Source of the DNA: Psychroflexus aestuariivivens
Lineage (GTDB): Bacteria; Bacteroidota; Bacteroidia; Flavobacteriales; Flavobacteriaceae
Length of the DNA stretch: 64,000 nucleotides
Assembly: GCF_004010055.1 (NCBI RefSeq)
Contig: NZ_RQVT01000018.1
Span: forward strand, 1 to 64,000
Direction of reading: 5' to 3'
The stretch's first letter is position 1, and each line of letters opens with the position of its first letter. Under the pieces are notes generated by a model. The model was not told the origin of the DNA and searched no databases. It saw nothing but the letters and a program-made list of their open reading frames with translations. Positions 63,432 through 64,000 of this stretch are shown piece by piece. The position numbers were made by a program, and so were the translations under genes.

Positions 63432-63869
63432 ATGGAATTACATGACCCATTTGTCAAAAAAATGATTGAAGAAATGGTGCCAATCCATAAATTTTTGGGA
63501 TTGCAGCTTCTTGAAATCAAAAAAGATTACGCCAAAGTTAGGGTGCCTTTTCGCCCTGAAGTCGTTGGTGATATTCGAACCAATCGTTGGCATGGAGGAA
63601 TTATTACTACAATAATGGATTCTGTTGGAGGCATAGTTGGAGGAACACATCTTAGTTCTATCAAAGATAAAATGGCAACTATTGATATTCGTGTAGATTT
63701 TCTTTCACCGGCGCATGGTGAAGCTATAATTGTAGAAGGCACAACAATCCGTTTAGGAAGTCGAATTATGGTAGCTAGTATGAAATGTTGGTTAGAAAAT
63801 GATAAAACTGAGACTGTACTTGCTGAAGGCAGAGGTGTTTATAGCTTTATCAGGTTGAATAAAGATTGA
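63432..63869 (+). CDS. PaaI/hotdog-fold acyl-CoA thioesterase
   Basis: A 145-residue hotdog-fold protein of the PaaI-type thioesterase group. NRWHGGIITTIMDSVGG carries the HGG and the conserved Asp of the active site, followed by the SIKDKMATIDIRVDFLSPA strand. Such enzymes hydrolyse small or aromatic acyl-CoA; the in vivo acyl group is unknown. No signal peptide. It has its own candidate promoter after the pheT terminator. Confidence 0.87.
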   Translation: MELHDPFVKKMIEEMVPIHKFLGLQLLEIKKDYAKVRVPFRPEVVGDIRTNRWHGGIITTIMDSVGGIVGGTHLSSIKDKMATIDIRVDFLSPAHGEAIIVEGTTIRLGSRIMVASMKCWLENDKTETVLAEGRGVYSFIRLNKD

Positions 63870-64000
63870 ATTAATACTTAATACGTGTTAAATTTTCAAT
63901 CTCGAATTGTACAAATATTACTTTGTTCATACATTTATATCGAATGTTGTAAATGATATATGATGCTTCCAAGAACAAACCTAAAAGAGAAATTGCTCAA

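Noticed and set aside
63870-64000. Possible start of another gene at the right edge
   Set aside because: Two frames are open to the end (ATG at 63953 and at 63960) and neither 13-16 residue fragment can be identified, so I do not call a gene.
1-64000. Search by eye for tRNA or rRNA genes, insertion sequences, integrases, toxin-antitoxin pairs and phage genes
   Set aside because: None found; intergenic stretches are short and AT-rich and all long frames are accounted for. A covariance-model scan would be needed to exclude small RNAs.

Overview
The window is a stretch of AT-rich chromosome from a member of the Bacteroidota, almost certainly family Flavobacteriaceae. The evidence is consistent across the window: C-terminal type IX secretion (T9SS) sorting tails, lipoproteins with an acidic run after the lipobox, a TonB-dependent receptor, a DUF4097 adhesin-like protein behind an ECF sigma factor, BspA-type surface repeats, and promoter-like sequences of the Bacteroidetes form TAnnTTTG. 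Genus cannot be fixed from what I can see. There is no rRNA, no tRNA that I could recognise, no insertion sequence, no integrase, no CRISPR array and no phage module. This is ordinary core and semi-core chromosome with a few lineage-specific patches.

Layout. 1-5.6 kb: the 3' tail of one T9SS-exported protein followed by a complete paralogue, then mnmA plus a nitronate monooxygenase on the minus strand, then a lipoprotein with four fasciclin domains and a cupredoxin-like tail. 5.6-8.2 kb: SDR-like reductase, CNNM/CBS transporter and pirin on the minus strand. 8.2-10.7 kb: three overlapping plus-strand genes (ECF sigma, membrane protein, DUF4097). 10.7-17 kb, minus strand: DUF4199 protein, YciI-like lipoprotein, sterol-desaturase-like hydroxylase, small membrane protein and a 1317-residue hybrid histidine kinase. 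17-25 kb: SRPBCC, pyrE, Nudix, M14 peptidase, TonB receptor, coaD, ddl and an RluA-type pseudouridine synthase. 25-36 kb: M16 peptidase, carboxyltransferase, a 1349-residue BspA-repeat T9SS protein, pepD and an MBL-fold lipoprotein.

36-46 kb: Na/Ca exchanger, serine hydrolase, a small gene broken by an in-frame TAG, several unrecognised secreted or membrane proteins, a DUF2891 lipoprotein coupled to a divergent Nramp-like transporter, and a stress cluster (unknown 99-residue protein, two Dps, MscS). 46-64 kb: DUF2490 protein with a tiny coupled membrane ORF, clpC, gyrA, a TPR protein, hibernation factor, DJ-1/PfpI protein, a GlcD/GlcF-type fused dehydrogenase, lipoproteins, an LpxH-like phosphoesterase, pheT and a PaaI-type thioesterase.

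Most neighbours are independent housekeeping units separated by strong stem-loop terminators, many of them bidirectional between convergent genes. Clear co-transcribed or translationally coupled sets are mnmA-nitronate monooxygenase, pirin-CNNM, sigma-membrane protein-DUF4097, hydroxylase-YciI-DUF4199, kinase-small membrane protein, pyrE-SRPBCC, DUF2891-Nramp-like, the Dps/MscS cluster, and DUF2490-small ORF. I did not find a defence island or a clearly new multi-gene system. The best leads are the Nramp-like transporter lacking its metal ligands, the sigma/DUF4097 operon with an ECF-like promoter, the TAG-interrupted gene, the kinase with a degenerate receiver, and the pyrE/Nudix start-to-start junction.
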